A stretch of 64,000 nucleotides of DNA, from positions 62,001 to 126,000 of the forward strand of contig NZ_AFPK01000014.1 in NCBI RefSeq assembly GCF_000220525.1, in the 5' to 3' direction. Positions 17,592 to 27,656 of the stretch are shown one piece after another (positions within the stretch are counted from its first letter, which is position 1; each line of letters opens with the position of its first letter). This DNA is from Ochrovirga pacifica (GTDB lineage Bacteria; Bacteroidota; Bacteroidia; Flavobacteriales; Flavobacteriaceae). The notes beneath the pieces are model-generated. The model did no database searches. It was not told where the DNA came from and saw nothing but the letters and a program-made list of their open reading frames with translations. Position numbers and translations under genes: made by a program.

Positions 17592-19109
17592 ATGAAAAAA
17601 ATAATAGGAGCATTGGCATTGGTGGCTTTAGCTGCGTGTCAACCTAACAAAAAAGAAGCCTCTAAAGAATCAGAAAAACAGACATTTACTTACGAAGAAA
17701 ACTGGGAAAGTTTACAAAACTACCAAATTCCACAATGGATGAAAGATGCCAAATTTGGAATCTTCATTCACTGGGGTCCCAATTCAGTTGCAGAAAAATA
17801 TACCGATTGGTATCCACGCTGGATGTATTCTGACAATGGAGTTGCAAACCCGCAAACAGGAAAAGCTGTGAACGGAAAACCACATCCTGCAGTAGCTTAT
17901 CACAAAGAAAAATTTGGAGATCAAAAAGACTTTGGTTACAAAGATTTGATACCAATGTGGACCATGGAGAACTTCAATCCAAAAGAATGGGTAAATTTGT
18001 TTAAACAAGCAGGAGCACAATATGTAGTACCTGTAGCAGAGCATCACGATGGATTTGCATTGTACAACTCATCCATTACACCTTGGAATGCAGTAGCCAT
18101 GGGACCTAAACGAGATGTATTAAAAGAGTTAACTGATGAAATAAAAAAACAAGGCCTGATTTGTGGAGTAAGCTCTCATTTGGCCTTTAACTACAACTTT
18201 TACAACCAGCAACCGTATTTTGACAATTCCAATCCTAAGTATGCTGATTTGTATGCACCTCCTCACCAAATGGGAGATTCTGTAAGTGCGGAGTGGTTGG
18301 CAAAAACATGGTGGCCAAGAACCAAAGAAATTATAGACCAATACCAACCTGATATTTTATGGTTTGATTTTTATTTGGACAGACCTGAATTTGTTCCGTA
18401 TCATAAAAAACTAGCTGCTTACTACTACAACTCAGGGCTACAAAGAAATACAGACGTAGTTTTACAAACCAAAAACTACAAATTTGAGTCGTACAAAAAA
18501 GGTACGCACATGTTAGACTTAGAAAGGTCTAAAATGAATGCCATCAAAAAAGAATACTGGCAAACAGACACTTCAATAGGAAAAAACTCGTGGTACTATG
18601 CAACCAACTGGATTCCAAAATCTGCAGAAGATTTAGTCGCAGATTTGGTAGATATTGTAAGCAAGAACGGTTGTTTGCTATTGAATATTGGACCTAGAAA
18701 AGATGGAATTATCCCAGACGATCAGAAAAAAACACTTTTGGATATAGGACGCTGGTTAACAACCAACGGTGAAGCAATTTACGGAGCTACTTATTACGAT
18801 GTGTATGGTGAAGGACCTACCCAAACTGCAACAGGTCATTTGTCTGAGAGTAAAAACAAAGGATTTACACCTGCAGATATCCGCTTTACAAAAAGCAAAG
18901 AAGGAACTTTGTATGCAACCGTATTAAAAACACCTCAAGAAGATATTCATATCAAGTATTTAACAGATGCTAAAATTCAAATTAAATCTATTGAATTGTT
19001 AGGATACAATGGAAGCATTTCTTTTGAGCAATCAGCAAACGGAACTACCATTAAATTACCAAAAGGAGTGGATTTAGATTATGCATGGGTATTTAAGATT
19101 TTAAAATAA
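17592..19109 (+). CDS. GH29 alpha-L-fucosidase/alpha-L-galactosidase lipoprotein
   Basis: This is a 505-residue exported lipoprotein (lipobox ...ALAAC, Cys16). GH29 landmarks are present: KFGIFIHWGPNSVAEKY, the AEHHDGFALY motif, MGPKRD, the nucleophile region DILWFDFYLD with Asp259, and WQTDTSIGKNSWYY. GH29 retaining enzymes cleave alpha-L-fucosides, and some members act on alpha-L-galactosides in porphyran degradation. The neighbouring GH16, GH2 and sulfatase genes suggest an agar-type galactan, so alpha-L-galactosidase activity is a realistic alternative. A C-terminal beta-sandwich follows the barrel (about residues 400-505). It opens the exported-enzyme half of the operon. Confidence 0.88.
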   Translation: MKKIIGALALVALAACQPNKKEASKESEKQTFTYEENWESLQNYQIPQWMKDAKFGIFIHWGPNSVAEKYTDWYPRWMYSDNGVANPQTGKAVNGKPHPAVAYHKEKFGDQKDFGYKDLIPMWTMENFNPKEWVNLFKQAGAQYVVPVAEHHDGFALYNSSITPWNAVAMGPKRDVLKELTDEIKKQGLICGVSSHLAFNYNFYNQQPYFDNSNPKYADLYAPPHQMGDSVSAEWLAKTWWPRTKEIIDQYQPDILWFDFYLDRPEFVPYHKKLAAYYYNSGLQRNTDVVLQTKNYKFESYKKGTHMLDLERSKMNAIKKEYWQTDTSIGKNSWYYATNWIPKSAEDLVADLVDIVSKNGCLLLNIGPRKDGIIPDDQKKTLLDIGRWLTTNGEAIYGATYYDVYGEGPTQTATGHLSESKNKGFTPADIRFTKSKEGTLYATVLKTPQEDIHIKYLTDAKIQIKSIELLGYNGSISFEQSANGTTIKLPKGVDLDYAWVFKILK

Positions 19110-19118
19110 AAATAAACG

Positions 19119-20939
19119 GTGTTAAATAGTAAGAGTTTATTATCAAAGATGTTGTTAGGGCTACTATTGTTGGTCTTAACAACATCTTTTTGTTTTAAGG
19201 CGATGGCTCAGAAAAAGTCAGAAAGGCCTAATGTAATTGTTATAGTGTCTGATGACCAAGGCTATGGAGATTTAAGTTGTCATGGAAATCCATATATCAA
19301 AACTCCAAACATGGATCAGCTGCATGCAGAATCTGTTCGTTTTACAGATTTCCATGTAGATCCCACATGTGCTCCAACCCGTTCCGCTTTAATGACAGGT
19401 AAATATTCACATCATGTAGGAGTGTGGCATACGGTATGTGGAGGAAATCACCTAAGAAGCACAGAGAAAACAATGGCGGATGTTTTTAAAGCATCAGGTT
19501 ATAGAACAGCTCTTTTTGGGAAATGGCATTTAGGAGCTAATTATCCCTACAGACCTATGGATAGAGGTTTTGATGAATGGTTAGGTAACGGTGATGGTGG
19601 TACAGGAACTACTGACGATTGGTTTGATAATGATCGTATAAATGATTATTACTGGCACAACGGAAAGCGAGAAAAACATGAAGGTTTTGCACCCGATGTA
19701 TTTTTTAATAAGGCGATAGATTTTGTAAAAGAAGATCACAAAGATCCTTTTTTTATATATGTAGCTACTTATTTGCCACACAATCCTCATTCTGTTCCAG
19801 ATCCTAAACTGGCTGAAATTTACGATGAAAAAGTATTCAAACACACAGCCTATTTCTTTGCCGGAATCAATAGAGTAGATGAGAATATAGGGAAATTAAG
19901 AAAAGCGCTAGAAGCATCTGGAAAATCAGACAATACCATTTTAATTTTTATGTCTGACAACGGAGGAACTGCAGGGGTTAAGCTTTACAATGCAGGAATG
20001 AGAGGTAAAAAAGGACAGCCTTACGAAGGAGGGCATAGAGTTCCGTTTTTTATTCATTGGCCTAACGGGAATTTAGCGCATGGAAAAGATATAGCAAGCT
20101 TAACGGCTCATATAGATGTACTACCTTCTCTAGTAGATCTATGTAATTTAAAGACGACCCAAGAAACACAATTTGATGGGAGAACTTTTAAAAATCAATT
20201 GTTCAATCCAACAGCCAAGTTAGCTCATCGTACCTTATTTGTAGAATCTCAAAGAACTTTTGAAGCGCAAGCGTGGAAAAATACTTCGGGGATGTATGAA
20301 CAATGGAGATTGGTGAATAATAAAGAGTTGTATGATCTTTCTAAAGACCCTAGTCAACAAAAAAATGTGATCGATGCGCATCCAGAAATAGCTGCTAAAA
20401 TTCGTAAGGAGTTTACAGATTACTGGAATAAGGTTACACCTAACGATCGTGAACTACCTAGATCCGTAGTAGGAAATTCTAAAGACCAAGAGACTTTTTT
20501 AACATCTTCTGATTGGTATTTACCTAAAGTGCCTTGGAATCATGCACAGATTGCAGAAGGAAAACCTTTGTCTGGTGCCTGGGATGTTACTGTTGAAAAA
20601 GCGGGAACTTACAGAATTGAATGTAGAAGGTGGCCTAGAGAAGCCAATGCAACCATTTCGGGAGTACCCAACTTTAATAAAAAAGTAGATGCTTGGTCTA
20701 GAGATGGAAAGGTAGATAGGTTGTTGTATGGACGTAAAATGAAAGCATTACCTGTGAAAACAGTGAGTCTTACTGTTGGAAAACAACAAAAATCAGCAAG
20801 TGTTACTACAGAAGACACGCACATTTCTTTTGATGTAGAATTACCTAGGGGAGATACTAAAATTAAAGGAGAGATGTTAGATGCTAATGGAAATTTGATA
20901 GCCGGTGTTTACTATGTATATCTCTCTAAATTAAAGTAG
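19119..20939 (+). CDS. Formylglycine-dependent arylsulfatase (S1) with C-terminal beta domain
   Basis: This 606-residue exported sulfatase has the metal/FGly environment NVIVIVSDDQGYGD and the maturation motif CAPTR (Cys84 counted from the GTG start). Other conserved parts are GKWHLG and MSDNGG. The catalytic module ends near residue 470; the remaining 130 residues (from VPWNHAQIAEG) form a beta-rich appendage. The start is GTG at 19119; an ATG at 19149 would also leave a good signal peptide (LLGLLLLVLTTSFCFKAMAQ), so the start is uncertain. An FGly-generating enzyme must act before or during export; none is encoded here. It follows GH29 by 9 bases. It probably removes an exposed sulfate from galactan oligosaccharides; position specificity is unknown. 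Confidence 0.87.
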   Translation: MLNSKSLLSKMLLGLLLLVLTTSFCFKAMAQKKSERPNVIVIVSDDQGYGDLSCHGNPYIKTPNMDQLHAESVRFTDFHVDPTCAPTRSALMTGKYSHHVGVWHTVCGGNHLRSTEKTMADVFKASGYRTALFGKWHLGANYPYRPMDRGFDEWLGNGDGGTGTTDDWFDNDRINDYYWHNGKREKHEGFAPDVFFNKAIDFVKEDHKDPFFIYVATYLPHNPHSVPDPKLAEIYDEKVFKHTAYFFAGINRVDENIGKLRKALEASGKSDNTILIFMSDNGGTAGVKLYNAGMRGKKGQPYEGGHRVPFFIHWPNGNLAHGKDIASLTAHIDVLPSLVDLCNLKTTQETQFDGRTFKNQLFNPTAKLAHRTLFVESQRTFEAQAWKNTSGMYEQWRLVNNKELYDLSKDPSQQKNVIDAHPEIAAKIRKEFTDYWNKVTPNDRELPRSVVGNSKDQETFLTSSDWYLPKVPWNHAQIAEGKPLSGAWDVTVEKAGTYRIECRRWPREANATISGVPNFNKKVDAWSRDGKVDRLLYGRKMKALPVKTVSLTVGKQQKSASVTTEDTHISFDVELPRGDTKIKGEMLDANGNLIAGVYYVYLSKLK

Positions 20940-20951
20940 TAATATTTATAA

Positions 20952-22070
20952 ATGAATAAAATAGTATACATATCATCTCTTTTAACTTTATTGATTTCTT
21001 GTGGTCAAAAAGCAAAACAAGACGAAAACGTAAAATTAGCCACTACAGATAATTTTAAAGTGGAACTAGGAAGAGTTTCTAAACAATCTGTCTTTAAAGA
21101 CCGAGATGATATAACCGTATGGGGAGCTTCAACCGTAAAAGGTGAAGATGGTTTGTATCATATGTTTTATTCTCGTTGGAAAAAAGAGTTAGGTTGGGCT
21201 TGGGTAACTCATTCAGAGATTGCTCATGCTGTATCCACATCTCCTTTTGGTCCTTTTAAATTTAAAGACGTTACTTTTTCTGCTCGTGGTGCTGAATATT
21301 GGGATGGACTGTGTACGCATAATCCAACGGTTCATAAATTTGATGGGAAGTACTATTTGTATTATATGGGAAATACTGGTGATGGAGTGAATCCTTGTGT
21401 GCCTGGTAAGATTAAATACAATTGGACACATCGTAACAATCAACGAATTGGTGTAGCTGTTGCTGATGATCCTAATGGACCTTGGCAACGTTTTGATAGC
21501 CCATTGATAGATGCCAGTGGAAATGAAAATGCTTTAGATGCTTTATTGGCCAACAATCCGTCCATAGCAAAAGGACCTGATGGTAAGTATGTGATGGTTT
21601 ATAAAGCTGTTGGTAAAAAGATAAAACGAATTTCAGGAGGGCCTGTAGTACATTGTGTAGCTACGGCTGATAGTCCAATGGGACCTTTTGTAAAACATAA
21701 CGAACCTATTTTTAAAGCTCAAGGGACAGATTTCCCCGCTGAGGATCCTTACATCTGGTATCAAGAAGGAAAGTTCAGAGCCATTGTAAAAGATATGCAT
21801 GGTGCATTTACAGATGCTGGACAAGCCTTGGTTTTATTTGAATCTATTGATGGTTTTGATTGGAAGTTGTCTAAAAACCCACTGGTTTCCAAACTACAAA
21901 TCCAATGGGAAGACGGTAGTATTCTAAAATTAAAGCATTTGGAAAGACCCCAAATTTATTTAGAAAATGGAAAACCACTGGCCTTATTCTGTGCTGCAGA
22001 TACTACGGATGTAAAAGGAGTTTTGCATTCATGGAATGTGCAAATACCAATTAAAGCAGGAAAAAACTAA
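20952..22070 (+). CDS. GH43/GH117-like five-bladed propeller hydrolase, lipoprotein
   Basis: This 372-residue exported lipoprotein has lipobox ...LLISC (Cys17). The blades show repeated GxYYLYY-type strands: GLYHMFYSRW, FDGKYYLYYMG, GPDGKYVMVYK and QEGKFRAIVKDM. Acidic residues lie at the positions expected for an inverting or retaining propeller glycosidase: Asp52/Asp53 in RDDITVWG and Glu264 in AEDPYIW, reminiscent of the GH43 Asp/Glu arrangement. The lack of close match to any named subfamily I can recall makes the exact family and substrate uncertain. It is tightly packed between the sulfatase (12 bases) and GH2 (23 bases) genes, so it very likely cleaves one linkage of the same polysaccharide. 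Confidence 0.65.
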   Translation: MNKIVYISSLLTLLISCGQKAKQDENVKLATTDNFKVELGRVSKQSVFKDRDDITVWGASTVKGEDGLYHMFYSRWKKELGWAWVTHSEIAHAVSTSPFGPFKFKDVTFSARGAEYWDGLCTHNPTVHKFDGKYYLYYMGNTGDGVNPCVPGKIKYNWTHRNNQRIGVAVADDPNGPWQRFDSPLIDASGNENALDALLANNPSIAKGPDGKYVMVYKAVGKKIKRISGGPVVHCVATADSPMGPFVKHNEPIFKAQGTDFPAEDPYIWYQEGKFRAIVKDMHGAFTDAGQALVLFESIDGFDWKLSKNPLVSKLQIQWEDGSILKLKHLERPQIYLENGKPLALFCAADTTDVKGVLHSWNVQIPIKAGKN

Positions 22071-22093
22071 TCCAAATTTAAAGAAACAAACAC

Positions 22094-24625
22094 ATGAAAA
22101 TCAATTTCTATACTTTACTCGCATCCGTTCTCTTGCTATTTTCTTGTGCAAAGCAAGAGGTAAAAGCACCTAGAACTGTAGAAGATTTTAACGCTAATTG
22201 GAAATTCAGTAAAGAAGTCCAAATGGAAGCTACAAATCCTACTTTTGATGATCGTAGTTGGCAGGTAGTACAATTACCTCATGATTGGACTATTTTGTCA
22301 GGCTATCAAAAAGAAGGGACTGCTGCAAGTACTGGGTTTACTACAGGAGGCATTGGCTGGTACAGAAAGAGTTTTACAATTCCTAAAACTGATAAAGAAA
22401 AAAACATTTGGATTGAGTTTGACGGTATATATAACAATACAACCGTATGGATTAATGGTCACAAATTAGGTTTTAGACCCAACGGATATGTTAGTTTTTC
22501 TTATAATTTATCCGATTATTTGCGTTTTGGAGAAAAAAATGTGATTGCGGTTAAAGTAGATCATACCAATTATGTAGACTCTAGATGGTACACAGGTTCT
22601 GGAATTTATAGAGATGTACGCTTGGTAAAAACTTCTAAAACCCATATTCCTCAATGGGGAGTAAAAATTACAACACCCTACGTAACCAATAATGAAGCAA
22701 TTGTACAAATAGCAACCAAAGTAGCAGGTTCTTCTAAAACCATTACAATGGATATTAACATTATAAATAGTGAAAACCAAGTTGTTGCCAAGTTAAAAGA
22801 TTTGCTTTTTGATACCAAGTCTCAGTTTGTACAAAAAATAAAGATTTCAAACCCAAAACTATGGGGAATTGCAAACCCTAATTTATACGCTGCTGAAATT
22901 CTGGTTAAGGAAAATGGTGTGCTTGTAGATAAGGTAACAGAGAGTTTTGGTATTAGAAGTATTGAATTTACTGCTGACAAAGGATTTCTGCTCAACGGAA
23001 AATCGGTAAAAATCAAAGGGGTAAATTTACATCATGATGCTGGAGCAGTAGGAGCGGCTGCTACCAAGGCAACTTGGGAATATCGAATTAAAAAACTAAA
23101 ATCTATTGGAGTCAATGCCATTCGTATGGCTCACAATCCACATTCACCATTACTAATGGAAGTATGTGATGAGCAAGGGATGTTGGTGATGAACGAGTTT
23201 TTTGATGAGTGGCACCATGCAAAAGATAAAAACAAAACCTGTTTGGGTTGCGATGTTGCCAAAGAAGGAGACAAAGGTTATAGCAAGGTGTTTTTAGACT
23301 GGGCAGAAAGAGATTTAAAAAGTTTGATTCGTCGAGATTACAATCATCCGTCCGTTATTATGTGGAGTATTGGGAACGAAATTGAGTGGACGTTTCCTTA
23401 TTATTCAAAAGCTTACGACGAGATAAATCCCAATGCGATTCCCTATATAAGTGTTCCCGAGTTTGATGCAGAAAAAATCAAACCTGTATTCGACAAAATA
23501 AGTGGAGGAATTGACTCCTTAGCGCTGGTTGCAAAGCAATTGTCTAAATGGGTAAAAGAAGAAGACACAACTCGTCCCGTAACTTGTGGTAGTGTACGCC
23601 CCTCTATTTCTATGGCAACAGGTTATGGAGATGCTGTAGATGTAATGGGCTTCAATTACAGACCTCATAACTACGACATTGCTCACAAAACCTATCCAAA
23701 CAAACCGATTATTGGTTCAGAAAACTGGGTAGCCTATTCGGAATGGAAAGCGGTGGCAGACAGAGAGTTTGTTGCTGGAATTTTTATGTGGACAGGTTTT
23801 GCCTACATAGGAGAAGCAGGACCTTGGCCAAGAAAGGGTCTCAATATTTCTTTGTTTGATTTTGCAGGATTTAAAAATCCTCGTGGACATTTTTTTGAAT
23901 GTTTATGGAAACCAACCCCTAAAGTATATATGGTAACCACTCCTGCTAGCGAATCGGAGTTTTCTTACACAAATAAAGAGGGATGGAAATTTAACATGCA
24001 ATACACAGCTCCTCCTGTGTGGAACAAACTACGTTTGTGGGAATGGTACAAAGTCAATGAATATTGGGATTATAAAACTCAAGAACCTATTGTGGTTCAG
24101 GCTTACACCAATTGTGAAGAGGCAGAGTTGTTTTTGAATGGAAAGAGTTTAGGCAAACAACAATTGTCTTCCGTGGTTGATACCGATCATATATTAAAAT
24201 GGTTGGTACCTTATACAAAAGGGGAGTTAAAAGTAGTGGGGTACAACAACGGAAAAATAGTCGATGAATATATGTTGGCCACTACTGGAAAAGTATCAAA
24301 AATAAAGTTGAGCGTTGACAAAACCACCTTGTTAGCAAACGCCTATGATGTGGCTCATGTATCCATACAATTGTATGATGCAGATGGAAATGCAATCAGA
24401 AATAAGGAGCAAGAAGTACGTTTTGAAGTTGAAGGAAATGCTGAATTAGTTGCTGTGGATAATGGTTGGGAAATGAACGTTGCACCTCATAACACCAATA
24501 AAGTAATTACGCATAAAGGAAGAGCACTGGCCATCGTAAAATCGACAAAAGAAAAAGGTAGGGTTACTATTTGTGCAAAAGTAGGGGCTATTACTAGCGC
24601 ACCAATCATCCTGAACATCAACTAA
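22094..24625 (+). CDS. GH2 beta-galactosidase-like lipoprotein
   Basis: This is an 843-residue exported lipoprotein (lipobox ...LLFSC). Domain order is sugar-binding jelly roll (about 25-190), Ig-like sandwich, TIM barrel (about 300-620), then DUF4982-type and C-terminal Ig-like domains (from about residue 660, TTGKVSKIKLSVDKTTLL). The acid/base is Glu429 in WSIGNEIEW and the nucleophile Glu543 in IIGSENW, so both catalytic residues are in place. GH2 exo-enzymes remove beta-linked galactose, mannose or glucuronate; galactose is most likely beside GH16 and GH29. It is an intact member of the exported-enzyme set. Confidence 0.88.
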   Translation: MKINFYTLLASVLLLFSCAKQEVKAPRTVEDFNANWKFSKEVQMEATNPTFDDRSWQVVQLPHDWTILSGYQKEGTAASTGFTTGGIGWYRKSFTIPKTDKEKNIWIEFDGIYNNTTVWINGHKLGFRPNGYVSFSYNLSDYLRFGEKNVIAVKVDHTNYVDSRWYTGSGIYRDVRLVKTSKTHIPQWGVKITTPYVTNNEAIVQIATKVAGSSKTITMDINIINSENQVVAKLKDLLFDTKSQFVQKIKISNPKLWGIANPNLYAAEILVKENGVLVDKVTESFGIRSIEFTADKGFLLNGKSVKIKGVNLHHDAGAVGAAATKATWEYRIKKLKSIGVNAIRMAHNPHSPLLMEVCDEQGMLVMNEFFDEWHHAKDKNKTCLGCDVAKEGDKGYSKVFLDWAERDLKSLIRRDYNHPSVIMWSIGNEIEWTFPYYSKAYDEINPNAIPYISVPEFDAEKIKPVFDKISGGIDSLALVAKQLSKWVKEEDTTRPVTCGSVRPSISMATGYGDAVDVMGFNYRPHNYDIAHKTYPNKPIIGSENWVAYSEWKAVADREFVAGIFMWTGFAYIGEAGPWPRKGLNISLFDFAGFKNPRGHFFECLWKPTPKVYMVTTPASESEFSYTNKEGWKFNMQYTAPPVWNKLRLWEWYKVNEYWDYKTQEPIVVQAYTNCEEAELFLNGKSLGKQQLSSVVDTDHILKWLVPYTKGELKVVGYNNGKIVDEYMLATTGKVSKIKLSVDKTTLLANAYDVAHVSIQLYDADGNAIRNKEQEVRFEVEGNAELVAVDNGWEMNVAPHNTNKVITHKGRALAIVKSTKEKGRVTICAKVGAITSAPIILNIN

Positions 24626-24752
24626 AAACATCAAAAAAAGAGACTCTAAACTAGATTTTAACCTAACAAAACAATTGTCCTATACGATAAGCCTTGAGTG
24701 TTCCAATTTTACACGCATCTAAAATAAATTCGAATCAATAAAAAACACTGTC

Positions 24753-25598
24753 ATGATTAAAAACATTCTTTACGTCATCTTATTTTGCTGGATGACAAAC
24801 CTACAAGCACAACCCCCAAAAATAGAGGGAAAACAATGGAAAAAAGTAAAAGCTTTAAGCGATGAGTTTAATGGCAAAAAGATAAACACTAAAAAATGGA
24901 ATATTGAACCCGCTGAACATTATGAATTAAAATGGATGGGACGTGCTCCTGCCTTATTTCAAAAAGAAAGTTTTTCTATAGGCGATGGTTATTTGCGTAT
25001 TGAAGTAGGAGAATTAGACAACCCTGTAACCTTAGGAAAATCAACCTATAAATATCATGGAGGAATTTTACGTTCGTACAAAAAAACCAACATTGGGCAT
25101 TATTACGAGTGTAGAATGAAAATGAACAAAACCGAAATGGGAGGTGGTTTTTGGCTATGTCACCAAGGGACATGTGAACAAAAACACGAGATTGACATCA
25201 CCGAATCTGTAGGAGTTTTAACAAAAAACACCCACAAATGGGCTCATGACTGGGATCGCATCATGCACTCAAACGCCATTCACAGAGGAACAGCTTGTAA
25301 CAAATCGGTAAGAGACCAAAAAGCTAAATATTTAGATGTAAATAACTCTGATAAATTTTATACCTATGGATTTTACAGAAAAAGTGCGACAGAATTGTTG
25401 TTCTATTTAGACGGTGAATATGTGTACACACTAACCCCACCTGTACCTTTTGATCAAGATTTAATTTTGCAATTTTCTATAGAAGCCTATGATTGGAATC
25501 CGATTCCAGAAAAGGGCAGCAAAGTAGCTACAGGAACCAAAGACGAAAGAACCACCTTAGTGGATTGGATTAGAGTTTACGAATTGAAAAATAAATAA
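24753..25598 (+). CDS. GH16 endo-galactanase, beta-porphyranase/beta-agarase type
   Basis: This is a compact 281-residue secreted enzyme: signal peptide to about residue 19 (...TNLQAQ), then one GH16 jelly-roll. The active-site motif is EIDITE: E146 nucleophile, D148 and E151 acid/base. This ExDxxE beta-bulge form is shared by agarases, porphyranases and carrageenases. The stretch WMGRAPALFQKESFSIGDG and the tail ERTTLVDWIRVYEL are typical of marine galactanases. There is no CBM and no T9SS tag, so it may act in the periplasm or at the surface. It starts 127 bases after GH2 and ends 2 bases before the next sulfatase. Porphyranase is my preferred reading; agarase cannot be excluded. Confidence 0.8.
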   Translation: MIKNILYVILFCWMTNLQAQPPKIEGKQWKKVKALSDEFNGKKINTKKWNIEPAEHYELKWMGRAPALFQKESFSIGDGYLRIEVGELDNPVTLGKSTYKYHGGILRSYKKTNIGHYYECRMKMNKTEMGGGFWLCHQGTCEQKHEIDITESVGVLTKNTHKWAHDWDRIMHSNAIHRGTACNKSVRDQKAKYLDVNNSDKFYTYGFYRKSATELLFYLDGEYVYTLTPPVPFDQDLILQFSIEAYDWNPIPEKGSKVATGTKDERTTLVDWIRVYELKNK

Positions 25599-25600
25599 AA

Positions 25601-27169
25601 ATGAAAAAAATAGCATTCCTATGCTTGGCAATATTAGCTCTTAGCCAAGTACAAGCAAAGAAAAAACCCAACATTATTTTCATCATGTCTGACGACCATG
25701 CAGCACATGCCATTGGGGCTTATGGAGGTCGTTTGTCTAGCTTGAATCCCACTCCAAACTTGGACAAACTAGCAGCAAATGGTATCCGTTTTACCAATGC
25801 GTTTTGCAATAATTCTATTTGTACTCCAAGTAGAGCCTCTATTATTAGTGGCCAATACCCACAGACAAATGGTGTGTTAGACCTAGATCACAAATTAGAT
25901 ACCGACAAACAGTACTTGCCTATAGAGATGAAAAAACTAGGATATAGCACGGCTATGGTAGGAAAATGGCATCTAAAAAATGAACCCGTAAATTTTGATT
26001 ATTACAAAGTATTGCCTGGACAAGGAAAATATTTCAATCCTTCTTTTTTAGAAAAAGGAAAGGGTACTTGGCCTAAAAACAAAGTAAAAACAAAAGGGCA
26101 TTCAAGTGATGTTATCACAGACATTACAATAGATTATTTAAAAAATAGAGATAAAAAAAAGCCATTCTTTTTGATGCATCATTACAAAGCACCACACGAT
26201 TTCTTTGAATATGCTCCTAGATATGAAGATTATTTGGCAGATACCGAAATTCCAGAACCTACTAGCTTGTACTATCAACCCAACTGGGGATCCGAGGGAG
26301 TAAGAGGAATCAATGATTCACTAAAAACTTACATCGGAACCTCCATATCTGATCGTCATATGTACCGCAACTACAACTGGATGCTTAATGGTGGTAAGTA
26401 CAAAGGACAAGAATCTGCACACCAAGGATACCAAACCTATATGAAACGTTATTTGCGTTGTGTAAAAGGTGTGGATGACAATTTAGGTCGTTTGTTTGAC
26501 TATTTAAAAAAAGAAGGATTGTGGGAAAATACAGTCATCATCTATACTGGAGACCAAGGAATGATGTTAGGAGAACACGATTTGCAAGACAAGCGTTGGA
26601 TGTATGAAGAGTCTATGCGCATGCCGTACATTGTTCATTATCCAAAAATGATCAAACCTCAACAGGTTTCTGATTTGCTTATCAACAATACAGACTATGC
26701 TCCTACCATGATTGAATTGGCTGGAGGAAAAACTCCAGACTACATGCAAGGAAAAAGTTTCATCAACACCTTAAAAGGGAAAGAAGAAAAAAACTGGAGA
26801 GAAACTACGTATTACCGTTATTGGATGCACATTATTCACCACTATGTACCTGCTCATTTTGGAGTACGCTCTAAAGACTACAAGTTGATTTTTTACTATG
26901 GAAAACATTATATGGATCCATCAGAGTTTAAAAATCACTACTGGGGAAAACAATACTATGGTATTGATAGAGAAACACCTCACACTTGGGAGTTTTACGA
27001 TTTAAAAAACGATCCACAAGAATTGCACAACCAATACAACAATCCAAAATACAAAGAGGTGATTGCCAAATTAAAGCAACAACTTAAACAACAACGCATT
27101 GACTTGAACGAAACAGACAAAAATTATCCTGAAATTCAAGCTATTGTTAACAAGTATTGGGAGAATTAA
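25601..27169 (+). CDS. Formylglycine-dependent sulfatase (S1, S1_11-like)
   Basis: This 522-residue exported sulfatase has a signal peptide ending LSQVQA. The metal site is NIIFIMSDDHAAHA, the FGly motif CTPSR with Cys74, then GKWHLK, and YTGDQGMMLGEHDLQDKRWMYEES, a form seen in GlcNAc-6-sulfatase-like S1_11 enzymes. An S1_11 enzyme removes 6-sulfate from L-galactose in gut porphyran degradation, so that substrate is attractive here, but I assign the subfamily only by recollection. It closes the operon: a strong terminator lies 18 bases after the stop. It is coupled to the GH16 gene, with only 2 bases between. Confidence 0.87.
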   Translation: MKKIAFLCLAILALSQVQAKKKPNIIFIMSDDHAAHAIGAYGGRLSSLNPTPNLDKLAANGIRFTNAFCNNSICTPSRASIISGQYPQTNGVLDLDHKLDTDKQYLPIEMKKLGYSTAMVGKWHLKNEPVNFDYYKVLPGQGKYFNPSFLEKGKGTWPKNKVKTKGHSSDVITDITIDYLKNRDKKKPFFLMHHYKAPHDFFEYAPRYEDYLADTEIPEPTSLYYQPNWGSEGVRGINDSLKTYIGTSISDRHMYRNYNWMLNGGKYKGQESAHQGYQTYMKRYLRCVKGVDDNLGRLFDYLKKEGLWENTVIIYTGDQGMMLGEHDLQDKRWMYEESMRMPYIVHYPKMIKPQQVSDLLINNTDYAPTMIELAGGKTPDYMQGKSFINTLKGKEEKNWRETTYYRYWMHIIHHYVPAHFGVRSKDYKLIFYYGKHYMDPSEFKNHYWGKQYYGIDRETPHTWEFYDLKNDPQELHNQYNNPKYKEVIAKLKQQLKQQRIDLNETDKNYPEIQAIVNKYWEN

Positions 27170-27186
27170 TCTCTTCTAAAAGCATC

Positions 27187-27220
27187 AAAAAGCTCCAGAG
27201 ATATTTCTCTGGAACTTTTT
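27187..27220 (+). terminator. Rho-independent terminator closing the galactan operon
   Basis: TCCAGAGA pairs with TCTCTGGA, extended by AAAAG/CTTTT with one internal mismatch, and a T-run follows. It directly follows the sulfatase gene. Confidence 0.88.
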
Positions 27221-27656
27221 GCTTGATATAAATGTTTTATAACGTTCTCTTTCTGATTGATTTTATCTATGTCGTAAAGGAGGGGTGTGTTTTGACGTAT
27301 GTATCTGATATTATACCTCATACAATCAATTATTAGTGAGTTTTTTTAAGTAAGAACTTGTGCAAGTTATGATATTAAATCATCAATTTTTAATAATTAA
27401 TTGTTTGCAACATATGTGGTTTTTGTCCTAATAACTTAACATTCCATTTCAATTATGGAATTATACATTTATGATATAAAAAGAACAACTTCAAATAGAA
27501 TTGTTTCCTAATTTTAAATACCTATTTTTTAAAAACTTAAACAATTAGTGTGGTTTTTATTAAAAACTCAATACTAGTCAAGAGTGTTTGCATAAATATA
27601 TTACTGATTGCTGTAGTTTTTAAAATTTCACTAACTACTAACTAATAAATTTAATC
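27221..27656. other. Gene-free AT-rich region upstream of the beta-helix gene
   Basis: I see no ORF of substance, RNA gene or mobile-element remnant in these 436 bases. Two copies of TGTGGTTTTT (about 27415 and 27549) may be regulatory sites for the next gene, but a chance match in AT-rich DNA is possible. Confidence 0.5.

Noticed and set aside
27415-27560. TGTGGTTTTT direct repeats
   Set aside because: Only two imperfect copies in AT-rich DNA; mentioned in the region entry but not called as operators.
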